From the NCBI RefSeq assembly GCF_963576615.1, contig NC_088715.1:2868001-2932000 (forward strand): a DNA stretch of 64,000 nt. Direction: 5' to 3'. Within the stretch, counting starts at the first letter, position 1. Every line of letters begins with the position of its first letter. This stretch comes from Watersipora subatra. Its lineage: Eukaryota; Bryozoa; Gymnolaemata; Cheilostomatida; Watersiporidae. Below the pieces are notes generated by a model that did no database searches, had not been told where the DNA came from, and saw nothing but the letters and a program-made list of their open reading frames with translations. Positions 11,814 through 27,082 of this stretch are shown in pieces. Position numbers and translations under genes: made by a program.

Positions 11814-14800
11814 CAACAGAGTCGCTAATCATGGCATCCCAGGAGCAAGTGCTCTCAACAAGGCAACTCCAAACAAAAATCTATCACACTAGAGACGATC
11901 CTAGATGCAGACTGTGCAAAGATGCACCTGAGACCATCCAACACATCATCAGTAGATGCAAGCAGCTAGCAAGAAATGCATACACTGAGCGGCATAACCT
12001 TGTCGCAGGTGTTGTGTATAGAAGTCTATGAGACGAGTATGGCCTTAATAAACCACAACACTGGTAGAAAACTCCTGGTAAGGTCAATAAAAATGACCGC
12101 GCTAAGATCCTCTGGGACTTCTACATCCGGACTGACAAGCATGTCCTAGCAAACCAGCCAGATATAGTGGTGGTGGACAAGGAGAACAAGAGAGCTACTA
12201 TAATAGATATAGCAGTACCCAATGACTACAATATAGCCAGCAAAGAAAAAGAAAAGGTAGAGAAATATCTCCCTCTTGGAGAAGAGATTGAAAAATGTTG
12301 GGATGTAGGAACAACTGTAATCCCAGTAGTCATTAGAGCACTGGGCGCTATAACACCGGCGCATAAAATGTGGCTTGCCCAAATACCAACAACAATCAAC
12401 TCAGGTGAGTTGCAGAAAAGTACGCTACTAGGAACAGCTAAGATCTTGAGGCAAGTGCTTAAACTCCCAGGTCTCTGGTAGGAGACCCGAGTTAGAGCAG
12501 AAACTACCACCCATACGGGTTAACCAGGGTGAGGAAACAATTTTTTTCTATATATGTTATATATATATATAACATATATATTTATATGTATATGTTATAT
12601 CACATGCTAAGACAGCAATGTATTATGTTTGTCACTAAAAATGCGTAGGAAAAATTTGCGCGGTATATACTTTCATGTTAACACGAAAATCCTAAATGTT
12701 TCTGAACATTAAAAGCAAATATCACAAATGGGCACTAATAAAAAGGATTTAGAGTACAGACAACTCCTATGTAACCGATATGTTTAACGAAATAGATTGA
12801 AGCTTTACAAGTTAACCAAAATTTGATGAGATTAATTAAGGAGAACCAATAACAGAGTATACCCTGTCGCACCCATAATTCCATAGACTGCTCTGAAAAA
12901 GAGAGTGTGGAAAGACAGCGAAGAAGGAAAATTGATTTGATGGAGGAGAAAAGGGGGAGAGAGGGTGCACAATGAGCAAGATCATCTGTCTAGTTACTAC
13001 TCAGTTTGGTTAGTTGTGACAGTCAGGATACATATATTGTCAGTTGTAACTTACTCATGGATCTCAAACCATAGCCTCTTTTTTGCTCAGTTTGAAAAAA
13101 GAGAAGGCTAAAAAGGGCACCTACTAAAGTTTGTTTTCACGGTATTAGTGTGTACTATAGGGTAGAACAGATTGACTGATGTTTAATCGTACTTTTATGG
13201 CCTTTGCTGATGCATCAATAATGATGAACTCTATCAAACTCGGCACTGTTGTAAATTTGCGCCGCATTTGCAACAAAAATTGTTCTCATTGAACTGTGAT
13301 AGGCACGCAATTGTAGCACACATGTGTCTGATCACTCACCCCAAACCCCAACTTAGTTTGCTAAGCAAGCTGGAACACAGTTACTGTAAAGCCTTGCCAC
13401 GTGACCTCACCTCTCACAGTCTTGACAGCCACAGTTGTGTTTGTCACTCCTTCCTCTATGCGATGCGCCTCAGCCTTCAGCACTCTCCCAAACTCGCCTT
13501 GCCCAAGGAGCATGCCTAACTTAAGGTTGCCTATCGGGAATTCCCAGCCAACATCATATGACAGAGCATCGGTTTGTTCATCAATAGGAATGTTCGGATT
13601 GAGAGTCTCTTTGGATGGCAGCAGAAGCTCGTGAGGCTGTAAAACCATTTAGTGCTTATTCAATGAAAGCAGCGGATCTAACACTGCAGCATACCTATTT
13701 TAATTCTTTAAAGATGAACTCACACAAACTTAAAAGATTTTATCAGAAATTATCAGTATTTTCCCATAATTTGTGATTGTTTTTGATGTTTGAGGTGATC
13801 TGACTGCCAGGATGCGCCAATATCAAAATCAACCAAACTTGATCATGGTTAAAACACTCAGATGAAAGATGCGTGTGAAATGATGTCACTAGTTGTTATC
13901 GATGCAATATCAGCTATTGAGGCATTAATATTGATATAGCTATTGATATCAGCTATTGCGGAATTAATATTGATATAGCTATTGATATCAGCTATTGAGG
14001 CATTAATATTGATATAGCTATTGATATCAGCTATTGAGGCACTAATATTGATATCAGCTATTGATATCAGCTATTGAGGCATTAATATTGATATCAGCTA
14101 TTGATATCAGCTATTGAGGCATTAATGTTGATATAGCTATTGATATCAGCTATTGAGGCATTAATATTGATATCAGCTATTGATATCAGCTATTGAGGCA
14201 TTAATATTGATATAGCTACTGATATCAGCTATTGAGGCATTAATATTGATATAGCTATTGATATCAGCTATTGAGGCATTAATATTGATATAGCTATTGA
14301 TATCAGCTATTGAGGCATTAATATTGATATCAGCTATTGATATCAGCTATTGAGGCATTAATATTGATATAGCTACTGATATCAGCTATTGAGGCATTAA
14401 TATTGATATCAGCTATTGATATCAGCTATTGAGGCATTAATATTGATATAGCTATTGATATCAGCTATTGAGGCATTAATATTGATATCAGCTATTGATA
14501 TCAGCTATTGAGGCATTAATATTGATATAGCTATTGATATCAGCTATTGAGGCATTAATATTGGTATAGCTATTGATATCAGCTATTGATATCAGCTATT
14601 GAGGCATTAATATTGATATAGCTATTGATATCAGCTATTGATATCAGCTATTGAGGCATTAACATTGATATAGCTATTGATATCAGCAATTGAGGCATTA
14701 ATATTGATATAGCTATTGATATCAGCTATTGAGGCATTAATATTGATATCAGCTATAGATATCAGCTATTGGGTTTAAGTTACAGCATTCTCTTTGCAGC

Positions 14801-17800
14801 TGTAGACATCAAAATCAAACTTTCGCCTAATCTGAGCATTTTAACCACATCTAGCTTTATCGATTCTAAACTTGAAACATCCTGGTAGTAGAGCAGGAGG
14901 GCATCAAAAAGCTGTCAAAAAAAGTGATTTATTCCTTTTGGAGGTGGGCTATGTGATAAGAGTGGCATCTAGATCAGAATTTTGAGCTGATTTCAAATAT
15001 CTGGTTTCTACACCTCTCAGATTGTTCATTTTTGAGCAATTTAATTAATATATTATTTAAATTAAATAAATATCTGTAATGTTTCATGTGCTTCTACCAA
15101 CAATGTAATAATGAAAATGGCATATAAATACTAAATAATTAGCATTAACCTAAGTTGGAATCAATTCTGATAACATTAAAATATTTATTCTTCAAATATT
15201 ATAATATTAGAATTGTATTATATAATATTATGCGTTCTCAGTTTGGTTGATATTGTGGCAGCTTTACAGTTTGTCCTTGTTATTCCGCAACTCATATATC
15301 ATTACAGATCTGCAAAACAAAATTAAAAGTATTTTTAAAGACTCAGACCATGTATATATAACATTTTAGTATACATATATTCATCATTAATGCTTATTAT
15401 GTTGAACCGTTTACTTTATCATGCAAGTGAAATCGCAATAAGTCAGTCTTTTATACGGTGTGACACATATGTATTCTAATCAAACATGAAGCGCACCTTT
15501 GGTTACAATACCACTCAAATACTAACCTTCTAATTCACAGTCATCTGAGTCTTCTGCATCACTACTTTCATCTTCATCCTCTTTATTTCTATTGCTACAG
15601 CAGCTGCTTCTGCACATGTCCGTACACTTGAGATCTGTATTGTTGCACTGACAGCGACGAGACTGGCACCCAGTTTTGCACCGACAAAACATGCCCACGA
15701 GCACATCAGGAGGTGCTGGTTGTTGTGTTATCTATCTAGCTTTAAGCTCTCCATCTTCCATAAACCATCCATGTTGCTGGGGGATGGGACATTGATGATG
15801 ATTTGCTTGGCTCTTCTCCATATCGCGGCCTGATAGGCAGCCTTAGATATATGGAGATTTAACTCATCTAGTGTGGGTGGTAGGTTTGGTTGTGATGTGC
15901 GAGACGGTGAGCAGAAGATCTTATACCTTGCTTCATTGATGGAATTTGTCTCTTCACCGTATAATCTGCATATGAATGTCTCAATAGATTATCTTATTGC
16001 ACCATCAACTTCAGCATCTGTTCCCAATGATTTCAGTGTGTTACAGAATTCAGGATGGTTCTTTAGCAGCTTGAAGAAAGTTATCTTCCCGTTGAAATAG
16101 AATGCGCTTACACTGTCATATCCACTTAGAGCATGGAGCCTGAGCAGTGCTTTGCATCGTTCGGATGTGAGGACAGTAGACAGACAGCCTGTTTACATAC
16201 ATTATCTCAACTGCTTCTTACCACAGCAGTAAATGAGTTTTTGTGATGGCAGCACATTCACTAGAGATAGACAGCTTAGGAAAACATCTGTGTCCTGGCA
16301 CTTGACTAGAACTTTTGAGCTGGGTTTGTCTTCCATTATCTTTGCAATATGTGATAACATGCGCGTATCTGCTTCCTCGTGGTTTGGTGTCAAACTATTT
16401 ATTTGGTTTACAGCGATTGATCCATCAAGGTCATAGCTGATCATGTGCCATTCTTGAGAAAAAGCTGTTACAAGATCTAGTTTCTGCTTCACAGTTGACT
16501 TCCTCCATGTATCCTTTAAAAATTTCACTAAAGCAGTCTTGTTTGAGCCATCTGCTGAAAATTCAGAAGTTCGGACTAAACACAGCAACCTTCTGCCTTC
16601 CTTCCACACTTCTATGACTTCTCTCACCTCCTTTAATGCTGATATCAGGGTATGTGTCACAAACAAAATCCACACGACATGTGTGATATACGTTTGCAAT
16701 ACTAACTATCCGTTGCAAAAGCTGACTTGCAACCATGCCAAAAGTTGGAGGAGCTTTCAGGGTCTGAATTTCGGCCATAGCATCAACCACAACAGCGTCA
16801 AAGACTGGTAGCTGATCCTGGTTAACATAGATTGATGGTTGATCATCAGCATCTCCCTCAACAGCAGCCATCAGAGCCGACTTGGCAGTCTTCAATATAG
16901 AGCCATCAGAGTTAGCCAGGGACCAGCTGATGTTGCCAAGAGAGACTGATAACACTTTTCTCAAATCCAAGTTACGCTGTTGGCTGATCACTAACAAATT
17001 CTCAAACAGTCTGTGCGAACACGCTAGGACTTTTTCTTTTGATTTTTTCTTAGCTGATGGTAATGTGGGGAAGGTTTTGATCTTGTTTGGCTTGATGGAT
17101 GCATTGAAATCAATCTCTTGGGTGCTTAACCTCCTCTAGACAAATTCTGAAAGCTGTTTCTCTCCTATCACATTTGTCATTTCAAGATCCTGCTTCACTT
17201 CAATGCAGACTTTTGCACCACTGGTAATATGTACTAGCTTGGTGGTTTGAAACGCAAACGGATTTATTCTTGCTGTTATGAGTCTTTCATGACTTCCCTC
17301 ATTTCCTCATCAGCCTTCCATGCCTTTTCACGCATCTCATAACTTGCTGCTTCCGAATCACCAGGTACTAACATCTTCTTCATGTCTGTATGTACAGCTG
17401 TTCGTTCTGGGTGAGATAGAGTCCAGCATTGAGAGGCCGATGATTCTTGTTGAACCCTATGATTCTACCGTGAGACTTTGAGTCTCTTTTAACTGTTTGC
17501 TCAATAGATTGATCACAAGTGATAGAGCTGAACGGACAGTGATGTCGTGATTAATTAATAAGTAAAATACCCCTTTTTCATAAGAGCCTCATACACCTTG
17601 CTACGCCATACTTTCAGATTAGTCATCTCTGCATAGTACAGCATGCAATATCTAGCGTAGTTTGTGTGGTCATATGCAAAAAACCAAGAAAGGATCATAC
17701 ATGTAATTTATCTATAAATTTATGTCCAAATTGTAGACTATAACAAGTCATGTAAACTGCAAAGAGTTAGTTTTGCTGCTCACAAAATGTGCAGACAAAA

Positions 17801-20800
17801 AAGAACATGTTTTCTTTTTCTCCCACCAAAGTACCATCATCATGGAGTAATCATCATGAATTTGTAAAGCTATAAATATCTGATCTCACCTCTTCTGCTG
17901 TATCACATTCTTTCTGTCTCTTCTCATGTCTTTTCTCAGCTCTTTCCATAACGAGTTTGTTACAATACTTTTTATAACAGGCATAATGACAAGAAGTCTG
18001 AACTCTCATCGAAGTTCTCAATGATTAGCAATTTTTGAGCAATTTCACATTGAATGCTCTCTTCTTCCAATATCAACCATCTGTTTGAATACTGTTTGGC
18101 TGTCTCATATTGAAGTTTAGTCACTCTGACTAGGGTTTCATTCACAGACTAATCAAGACAGTGAAACAAGCGGTCTTGCTGCATCCTTGGCATGGGTTAA
18201 GGAATGCTGAGAATTGACTCACTTAATCTCAAATAAAAGCATTTATTAATTTTTGAGATTATAAAATAGTTTTCTTTGTCTGATATGTAAGGTTTTCCAA
18301 CCAAACTTGGAGTTGCCCCCTCCCATTTCGAAAATGCTCTCTAGCTCAGAAATGTGCAAACACATAGGTGTAGAAACATTATAATTGAATTCAGCATAAA
18401 TTTCTGATTATAAAACATCTTAGTTTGAGTAGCCCACCCTCCGAAGGAAAAGGCTGAAAGATAAGTTTATGTTCCTGCTCTACTATGGCCATCAAATCAC
18501 CTCAAACATCAAAAAAAATCGCAAATGATAGAAAAATACATGTACTGATACTTATTGATAGAACTAGTTGTGCTACCCGGCATTGGCCGGGTAATAAAAA
18601 AGCATATGGTCAGAAAATTCATTTATATTTAACATATAACAATATTTGCCATTCTAGCTTTCAAGCTACATATCATGAGAAAAGTGTTTTGTGTAGTTGA
18701 AATAAATTAAGAGAAAAATTAAAAAGAACTGTGAATGTTGTTAAACTTTGTCAAACAATTTTTAAACTTCATATCACGAAGAAAATGTTTTGTGCAAGTC
18801 AAATAAATAAAAAATAAATAAAACAACTATAAAAGGGTTTAAATGTAAATGTGAAATAATTTGCAGGTAATATAAATTTGCAGGTAATAGTTAAATTAAG
18901 TCGGTTTTGCTACAATCAATTACCATGAAAGATGATACAATAAATACATTTTGGATTTTTATTTTGTTTTTTCATTTAGTAGAGAATTGTTATTATTAAT
19001 TTAAAATATTCTGGATTTTTATTTTGTTTTCTCAGTTAATATTGAATTAATAGTAACAATTTTTGCTTAGAAGTTTTAGGGTGTAAAAAAGGTTATTGTT
19101 CCACTAAAAGTTATCCATCAAAACTTTTAATACGACGATACGGAGACAATATAATTGTCTGCACGAGAAGAATTGGCCTTGACTCCAGATGTAGTAATCG
19201 AGCCTTACAAAAAATATTTTTTAACAAAGGCATCGTAACACATGGTCGCATCGGTAAAGTAATCTGTGTGTGCTACAGCTATAGCCAAATGACGGACATA
19301 CTTTGAGAAATATATACAGTCAAACATGGATAACTCGAACTTCACGGGACCGAGCAAAAGTGTTCGAGTTATCATATCGTTCAAGTTATCAGAGCACTGT
19401 CACAAGTCCATGTATTTACTTATTTATTAGTAGATACATGTACAAACTATAATATAAATCAAAAGCACAAATGGCTTGTTTCAAATTAAATGCTTCTAAT
19501 GTAAAGTTTGAAAAATTTTTATCAAAAAGTATAGAGATTTTTCTATCACTTGAGATTGGTTTGTTGTTTGAGGTGATGTTATTGCCAGGACGTTTTTAAG
19601 ATTAAAATTGGCAAAACTTGATCGCTGATGAAATGCTCAGAAGATAAGACATCTTTTTCTTTTGAGCGTTTTACCCATGATCAATTTTGCCGATTTTTCT
19701 TGAAGTATATGCAAAGATTACCTCACTTTACCTCCCTTCCGAAGGGCGATCGCTAAGCGGATGTTTGGTATAAATCAAATTTCACCAAATCTTTGGAAAA
19801 GTCGTTGACAAAAATATTTTGCCGATGGTGGTAATAACGACGCTTATGAATTATGAAAAGTTGAGGTTTACCTCTATGACTTGGAATAAAGTGATTTTCT
19901 AAAGCGATAACAACCATCTCGGTAGCTGTTGGGCAAAAAACTGTTTGAGTTAACAGAGTTGAGGTCGAGTTATCTATAGCAATTTATCATTACGTGGGAA
20001 CGGACCAAAGAAACCGTTCGAGTTAACCATGTGTTCGAGCTATCCGAGGGGGAGTTATCCATGTTTGACTGTGTATAGATGTAGTGCACTTTTGTGCAAG
20101 TTCCTCTTTAAAGGGAACTCGTGCCAATGTGAAAACATAAATGTTGAAAGAAAAAAGTCTTCTTCATATGTTCTAGAGACGTTATGTTCTCTACTCACCA
20201 AGTATTTCTTACGGCAGTAGATCCTGACGAAAGTGGCTCCTGCAAGGGCAGCAAATAGGGACAAAGTCAGCACACTCGCAACAATGATAGCAATGTGCTT
20301 GTAGGTCAACTTCAGCCCGCTGCCTACAAAAGCAAATTGTCTCCCTTGATTGTAGGATAGTGAGAAAATTTGAGTTTTTGATGATTTATTTTACTTATTT
20401 TTCATAGGACAGCTGTGAGACTTTTTGGAACTTTTTTTGCTTTCCTTCATCCCTTATTTACCCATCATGTACAGTAAGCTGTCAAGTATGTCTGCTAATA
20501 TTGCATTGTTTTAGTTACTTATAAACATTGAGTGATGATGACTATGGAAATACACATTCACAACGAACTGTTTATCAGCGAGGGCAGAAGGTTTTTAAAA
20601 CTAAGTTCCAAACAGATTTCTCACAGGTGACTTGTCAATGACTAGAAATGGCACAACATAAGCAGGTTCTGTATATAACAGCAAACTACTGAACTCCTTG
20701 CGATGAAATATTATTCACTCATGAATCCATCAGTTCCTTCTTACCAGCTACTGTCAGTTGAAAGCTGCTGTAGATGGAAAGGCGATTCGTTTTCCCAACA

Positions 20801-23800
20801 CACTTATATAATCCAGAGTCGTCTGCACCAGCTCGTACTATGGTTAACCTGTAGAAAACATGCTACTTGTATTTCAATGGCTTCACAAAACTCTATTACG
20901 CCACTCAACACCTTTACACATGCTAGAATAATAGTACACATAACTATTACACCTGATGGTCTCTCATGGTCTTTTTCTATAGTATTGTCTTTTTCTGACT
21001 ACTAATCCTTACAAAGCCTGCACTAAAGTGCATTTGCCTATCAAAACCTGTTTCATCTATTTATATAAATCTCAAAGTTGTCGTCTGTCGTCGTTCAATG
21101 TCTGTCTGTCAGTCTGTCTGTCCCACCATAGCGATTGAAATCTAGCAATAAAAAGACCGTTTCGCAGAAGATTTGACCTTGGAACCTCTCATTCACAAGG
21201 TGACACACTAACCCATCAAGCTACATGGGATGCAATGAATTTATTAGGTGATACGAGTTGTTATCTGGGTAAAAATAGGCATAGCGATTCTTCATTACGC
21301 GTGACGTCACTAAAGCTTGCTCTCACGGTTCTTAATAGTAAGTTTAGCAATACGGATCCTAGCTTACTCAAATTAGCCATTGGCAACTACATCACCCCTA
21401 TTGTTTAGAAGCTGGTTTTAATACCCCTGCAAGACCGGGCATTCAGCTAGTGCTATAAAAAATTTAATTTAAATTTCATCGGATGTCATTTGACCCAAAC
21501 TATCAGCCATAATATGGCTAGTGTTGACTTTAGATACAAGTTGGCCAACATTATTTGTAAAACTTTAAACCTACGTGTAGTTGTCATCAGAGAATATCTT
21601 AGTGCTAGAAGGGCTCAGAAGTTGGTTATCTTTGTACCAGCTGATCTCAGGAAGTGGGTTACCCGACGGCATGCAGACAAAGGATTTCGTAACACCTTGT
21701 TCCACTGTCTGGTCCGTAGACATACTCTTAGCCCAGCGAGGTGGCGTGTATTCTAGAATATTCATGGTAAATCTGATTAGATTGATGAGAAATGGAGATG
21801 TAAAGATTTTGATGACGCGTAAACGTAGGAAAGACAAGGAAACAAACATCAATAAATGAATTTATTTTGCCAGTGACAACAGGACTATATGATATCATTG
21901 TCCATGTAGATTTCGACAAATTCTTGGTGCCAACTAAATTCCCTTCTTACCCTAATTCTGTGATTTTTTTCTTTGTTTTAGCACCTTCAGAGTCTCAATC
22001 TTTACCTTTTAGCACAAAATATGGACATTATCTCTGACCAGCATATCTGTTGCAGCTCATTGGAAAGCCTTTTCTAAAAGTATTGCTTACATGCCCTACC
22101 TTGCGATTTTATCACCAGCGATTCTCCAGATTTACCATCATTACATCTGCATACATAGATGTCCCCATTCATAGCCAAGCTCACTTGTGATAACTCTATG
22201 GTCAATATGTATTCGTTGTTATTTCTAAAAAGACAGTTAATTTGCAGGAGTTCAGAAAGAGACAGAACAGATATGTCACATTTACATAAAAAAACTATAT
22301 ATTATATTTATATATAAAACATATAAATATAATATATATAAATATATATTATATTTATATGCTTTATATATAAATAACTAAGTAACAAGTAACTATATGA
22401 AAGTAAATCGGTAGTTGTTGGAGTATTAGTAGCGTCTTAATATTTGGTTGGTCAGCCCTTATTATCAATCCCATGTTAGTATAAAATGGATGGCCAGTGA
22501 ACAGAGTAAATTTTTGTGAATACTTTTGGTGGCGGGCAGAGTATTGGCAAGTATCGCTTCTCAAACAATGCGTGCGGTCTGAGATAATAAAGTGGGTTTA
22601 TACCATAAACAACAAAGAGCACCAAACTAACTACTAGGTTGTCCCATTACTTACGGTAGATACGAAAAGCCGAACGCACTGAATGACCAAACAGACCGAA
22701 TATTTTGGGAGTTGCCCTCTCGTGTGACTACTTGAGGATAAGGGTGCGTAACTCAAACTTCTATTAATCAAGAGCGCAATGAATTCCGTAGAAACATTTT
22801 AGAGGCTTTTGTTTATTTTCGCGCCAGTGAAGCACGCTGTGAATAAAAATATTACATATTCAATCGAAGTATTTTTGCTGTTACTAGTCCAGTCAGTACT
22901 TACCTTACCTTTGACAGATAAAGGGAAATGCTTAGTAGAAGCAAAAGGTTTTATTTGTTCAGTAGTATCGTTAACTATGGGTGACCTAGTAGCTTAATAA
23001 CTAGCCAAAATTGTTTCTTTATTGAATTTGAACTGAATATATTTATTTCTATATATAGTAATATATATTATAATTATATAAAACATGCAATCGATATTAT
23101 TTATAGATAATAATTTATTTATAGATAATAGTTGAGGGAGGGCAACTCTCAAAAGCTATTCGGTCTGTTCAGTCATTCAGTGCGTTCGGCTTTTCGTATC
23201 TACCGCCACTGTAGTTACTAGTTGACTCTGTAATATTCATCATGATTGTAGAATGTTTGACTTTGATCAGATCGTCAGTAAGTCTTCCACTGGCTAGAAA
23301 AGGTAGGCTTGTCCCTTAAAGGCTGGTTCACACGCTATCGTCATACAACGGAGTTGTCTTCTATGCGATTATTCATCTAGGATGTCCATCAACCGATGAC
23401 ATGTCGAGGTTGATGCGCATACTCTGTCAACGTCGGGAAGGATTGCAGCTGTCAAATTTTTCCGATAGTTTGTCCACGACAGACTGGGCCATGTGGACCA
23501 TAGCAGCAATGGTGGTTGGCCTTCGCAGATTACTTGATCTATATTTTCTTCCACGACAGTTGCTGCAGGACTAGTATTCAATCGTTTTCGTGACTGCATT
23601 GTACGATAAGAATGTTATGTTGCGGAACATTCACTGAAGTAAACGAGGATGGTTTTGTGATAGTCTGAACATTGTTATCATAGACGATCACAAAAGTATT
23701 GTGTGATTAACACTACCATACGACGACGGAGTGTGAACCAGCCTTCAACTACAACAAGTCTTGGGTACCTTGTTTTAGAGTCTGATTGCAGAAGGTGGGT

Positions 23801-26800
23801 AATATTTGATAATGAAAAGAAAATCCTACAAATAATTCCATTCCTTAAGTTTTAGATTCTAAGGCTATGGTCCCATTACAATTAGCATGTGGAGACGACT
23901 ACTGCCACCCCTAAGCACATTATGTTAGGCTACCTATTGTACTCACACATTCCAGCTGCTCATTGGGCTATTCATGTCATAGGCAATGACCTTGTTTTTT
24001 ACGGACTCTACGATCTGCACATCTGTCTCTGCGCACTCGAACCTGGCTACTCGGCACTCGAGTGAGAGCTTGTCACCTTCGACCAAACCTTTGGCGTGTT
24101 TGAGTGTGTCTTCAGAGAAACCAACTCCTTGAGATGTTTCATTTAACTCTACAGTTAAATAGGGAATAAGGTGGGTGTTGGTTGCTAGTATTGCATATGT
24201 TGTTGCATTATGTTATTGCGTAAACTAAGCAAACATTTTGGGCTACCGACAAAGTGCTCATAGCCGGTTTAGAGCGTTTGCATTTGTTCAATGTTTCAAT
24301 ATGCCGGAAAAGAGCCTTATCTATTGCTACAAAATTCCGAGCTATGGTATGTCAATCAACCTGGCCGAATTCTTGTTGGCTTTAGTAAAAACTCGTATGC
24401 TGCATTGCGGTGGCCGATCACGGGAGCCAAAGCCGAGCTAGAGAATACAGCCAATACTAAGGTGACTGATGCCAGAACCGGGTTGAGCCCCGAGTCGGTA
24501 AAAAACAGAGTTATGGGTAACACTCCCGGTGGGTCGAGGGTCGGCTACCGAGTCAGCCCTACTACCGAGGGGCAAAGACAAACCAAAGCCAGGAGCTATA
24601 AACAATGGCGCAGAAGCGACCAAGATGAGAGCCACTGGAAGTCTCACACTGTGCAGTTATAATTTTAGTGCTTACGTACTTAACTATACCCTTATATATT
24701 GGCTGTGAAATATATACTCATTTGCTTTGTACTCGAGCGGTTCGATTCTTGGGGAGCAAGTGGAGGTACTCGATTGGTTCATTTACAGCATCAGATTTAG
24801 CTTATACCAGAGCTTTATTAATAAAGTTTTTATTTAATATTTAATAATATTAAATAAAATATAAAGTATATGTTTTATGATATGATTGCTAGTGAGAGTC
24901 TAGTGTATGTGTACATCTGAATTCGCTTGTGATAGTTTAGTGTATGTGTACTTAATATAAAATATAAATATTTATATGTTTATATAATTTATATAAATAT
25001 TATATAAATTAATAATATTAATAATTTATTATGTAAATTATTAAAAAAACATTTTAATAATTTATCAATAAAGCGTTTTTTACTGGAAGACAGTACACTC
25101 GTTATCCTCATAGCATAGACATCTCAAGCTTGTATGTACACACTACTGTTGCCCGTGTGAATACAATTTTACTTATCTAAAATACGGACATAAATATCTT
25201 AACACCAAATGCTGTTAAAACGTTGAGCTGCATGTTGCTGAAATATTAGTCATCTTTGACAACTATGAGTTTTTCAAACTTTCACTTAGCCATATTGGCA
25301 TTTTGTGACAACCACAAAGGACACATGTGACATGTGTCAACATGTGACAACCACAAAGGATCCAACATCAGAAACAATGGTTAAATTAAACAGCAGGGAG
25401 AAGGCAACTCATCAACTCTTTCAGTATTCTATCACTTCGTATCCTCAGAGCTTTGGTACGACTTCAGTTAATAAACTATGATGACTCTCGTAATAAAAAC
25501 CTACTTGTCTAAGCCACGCTAAGTGCACTAGAAAAAAATGATTATCCAACAAGTATTGAACAAGCGAGTTCAGATTTGAAGGCAAGTACATTACCGTTGC
25601 GCCATCGGACCGCCTTGCAGTAATGCAGACTAATTGTGTGTACGTAATAGTAATGATACGTACATGATGATTTTTCATGGTGTACAAGACTCTGCCAGCA
25701 TATTAGTGAATGATATCGACTCTCGTAATGGGTACCTTTTATACAGCTTTTAAAGTAAGTGAGAGTCATCCTCTCTCATCTCTCAAACCACAAATCCGAT
25801 CACCAAACTTGTTGACGCTGCTTTTGTATGGTTATTTTGAACATGAAAGTGGCAACTTCAAACGCTCCCAAATTATCCAAAAAAGATGCAAGTTGAGACC
25901 TCAACTACACGGCCAATCATAAACACCGTAGCAAGCAGACATCTTACTTTGTAAAGAGCGACTAGAGAAAAATAACAGTGCGGGACCAAGTACTTGTATA
26001 TACATGTCATCGCGGCGCATGGCTTAAGAACTCAAGGAAAATATTTTAATTGATGCAATTTGAAATCTCAAGGATATTTAAGAGCTTCGAAGCGCTTAAA
26101 AAAAATTAACATTCTGAACGGTTCAACATGAGCTGGACTACCAGAAATGAGCTATTGTTATATTTACTGATGCTATGACTAGACACATGTAAGTTGACAA
26201 TATGTAACATACATATGTATAGAGTAGTTACTACTCGCTATAATATTAGGTGATCACAAGATCATTCTATCCAATCACTGACACTGCCATTGGCTTTCAT
26301 TTCATAAATATACTAAAGTTGCATAGTTTGAGCAGGTTTTTGCTCAAGTATGTCCATCACCTGTCTAACTCCATCAACTCCAACATTTATTATGAAACAT
26401 GTGAATGTGTAAGAGAGTTGGTCTACCAAGTTCAAGGTGATAAGTTTAAATCCCATTGAAATGAAATGAATTCTTTATCTCAACCTCTAACCTTGGCTAC
26501 GGACAGGTGGATGGACAGACAAACAAGTGTCTCTTATTGTAGTATAGATAGGAAAAGACAACTCCTTGTATATTAATCCTGGTTTGTAATGTAGATTCCA
26601 ATGTTTACACAGTTTCCTACCAGAGACAACAAGATGAAGCTCCTGAATAGTGCTGCCAGCTACATTTGCTGACTCACATCTGTACCATGCCGACTCCTCT
26701 GTCTCCAGGTACAGATGCTGACTGCTGGGAGTTGTGGCACTGATATACGGCTGGTTGACAGTGCCAACCAATGGCTGCCTATAATAGGTAATATATAATA

Positions 26801-27038
26801 TAACAGGTATTGAATCATTCAAGAAGAAAAGTAATAAAAACTTATATTCAAGTTCTTTACTAGCTTGTACTTTACTGACATTGTAGAATGTTTTGTTTCT
26901 CTAGACACGAACACTAGGTCTCAGTCTAATAGTGAACCACTAAATCTCCTCTCTCCCTGTCCCTCTCTTCCTCCCTCTTCCTCTGCCTCCCTCCCTCTTT
27001 CCCCCGTTCTCTTTCCCACTCTCTCTCCCTCTTTCTCT

Positions 27039-27082
<44 letters not shown>

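Larger units (their letters stand above)
13710..18565 (-). mobile_element. Candidate ~4.8-kb DNA transposon with long inverted arms carrying a PIN-like/CXC gene
   Basis: The left arm (13710-13870, resuming 14775-15020) and right arm (about 18350-18565) are inverted relative to one another. Left TTTTTGATGTTTGAGGTGAT is matched on the other strand at about 18490-18510, with shared flanks (ATCAG...TATCAGTA...TTTGxGATT). The left arm is interrupted by a minisatellite. Between the arms is the decayed minus-strand gene described separately. No clean target duplication was found. A tail of another repeat at 18567 may have damaged the right end. Confidence 0.55.

Noticed and set aside
16233..17139. 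Plus-strand frames within the PIN/CXC region
   Set aside because: They are antisense shadows of the minus-strand pseudogene, whose protein has recognisable motifs.
24291..24662. 123-codon plus-strand frame in the Ig5-Ig6 intron
   Set aside because: No domain, no splice context and no recognisable family; listed only as intron content.
25440..25700. A functional tRNA gene
   Set aside because: A- and B-box-like words are present, but I could not pair an acceptor stem; a SINE relic is more likely.
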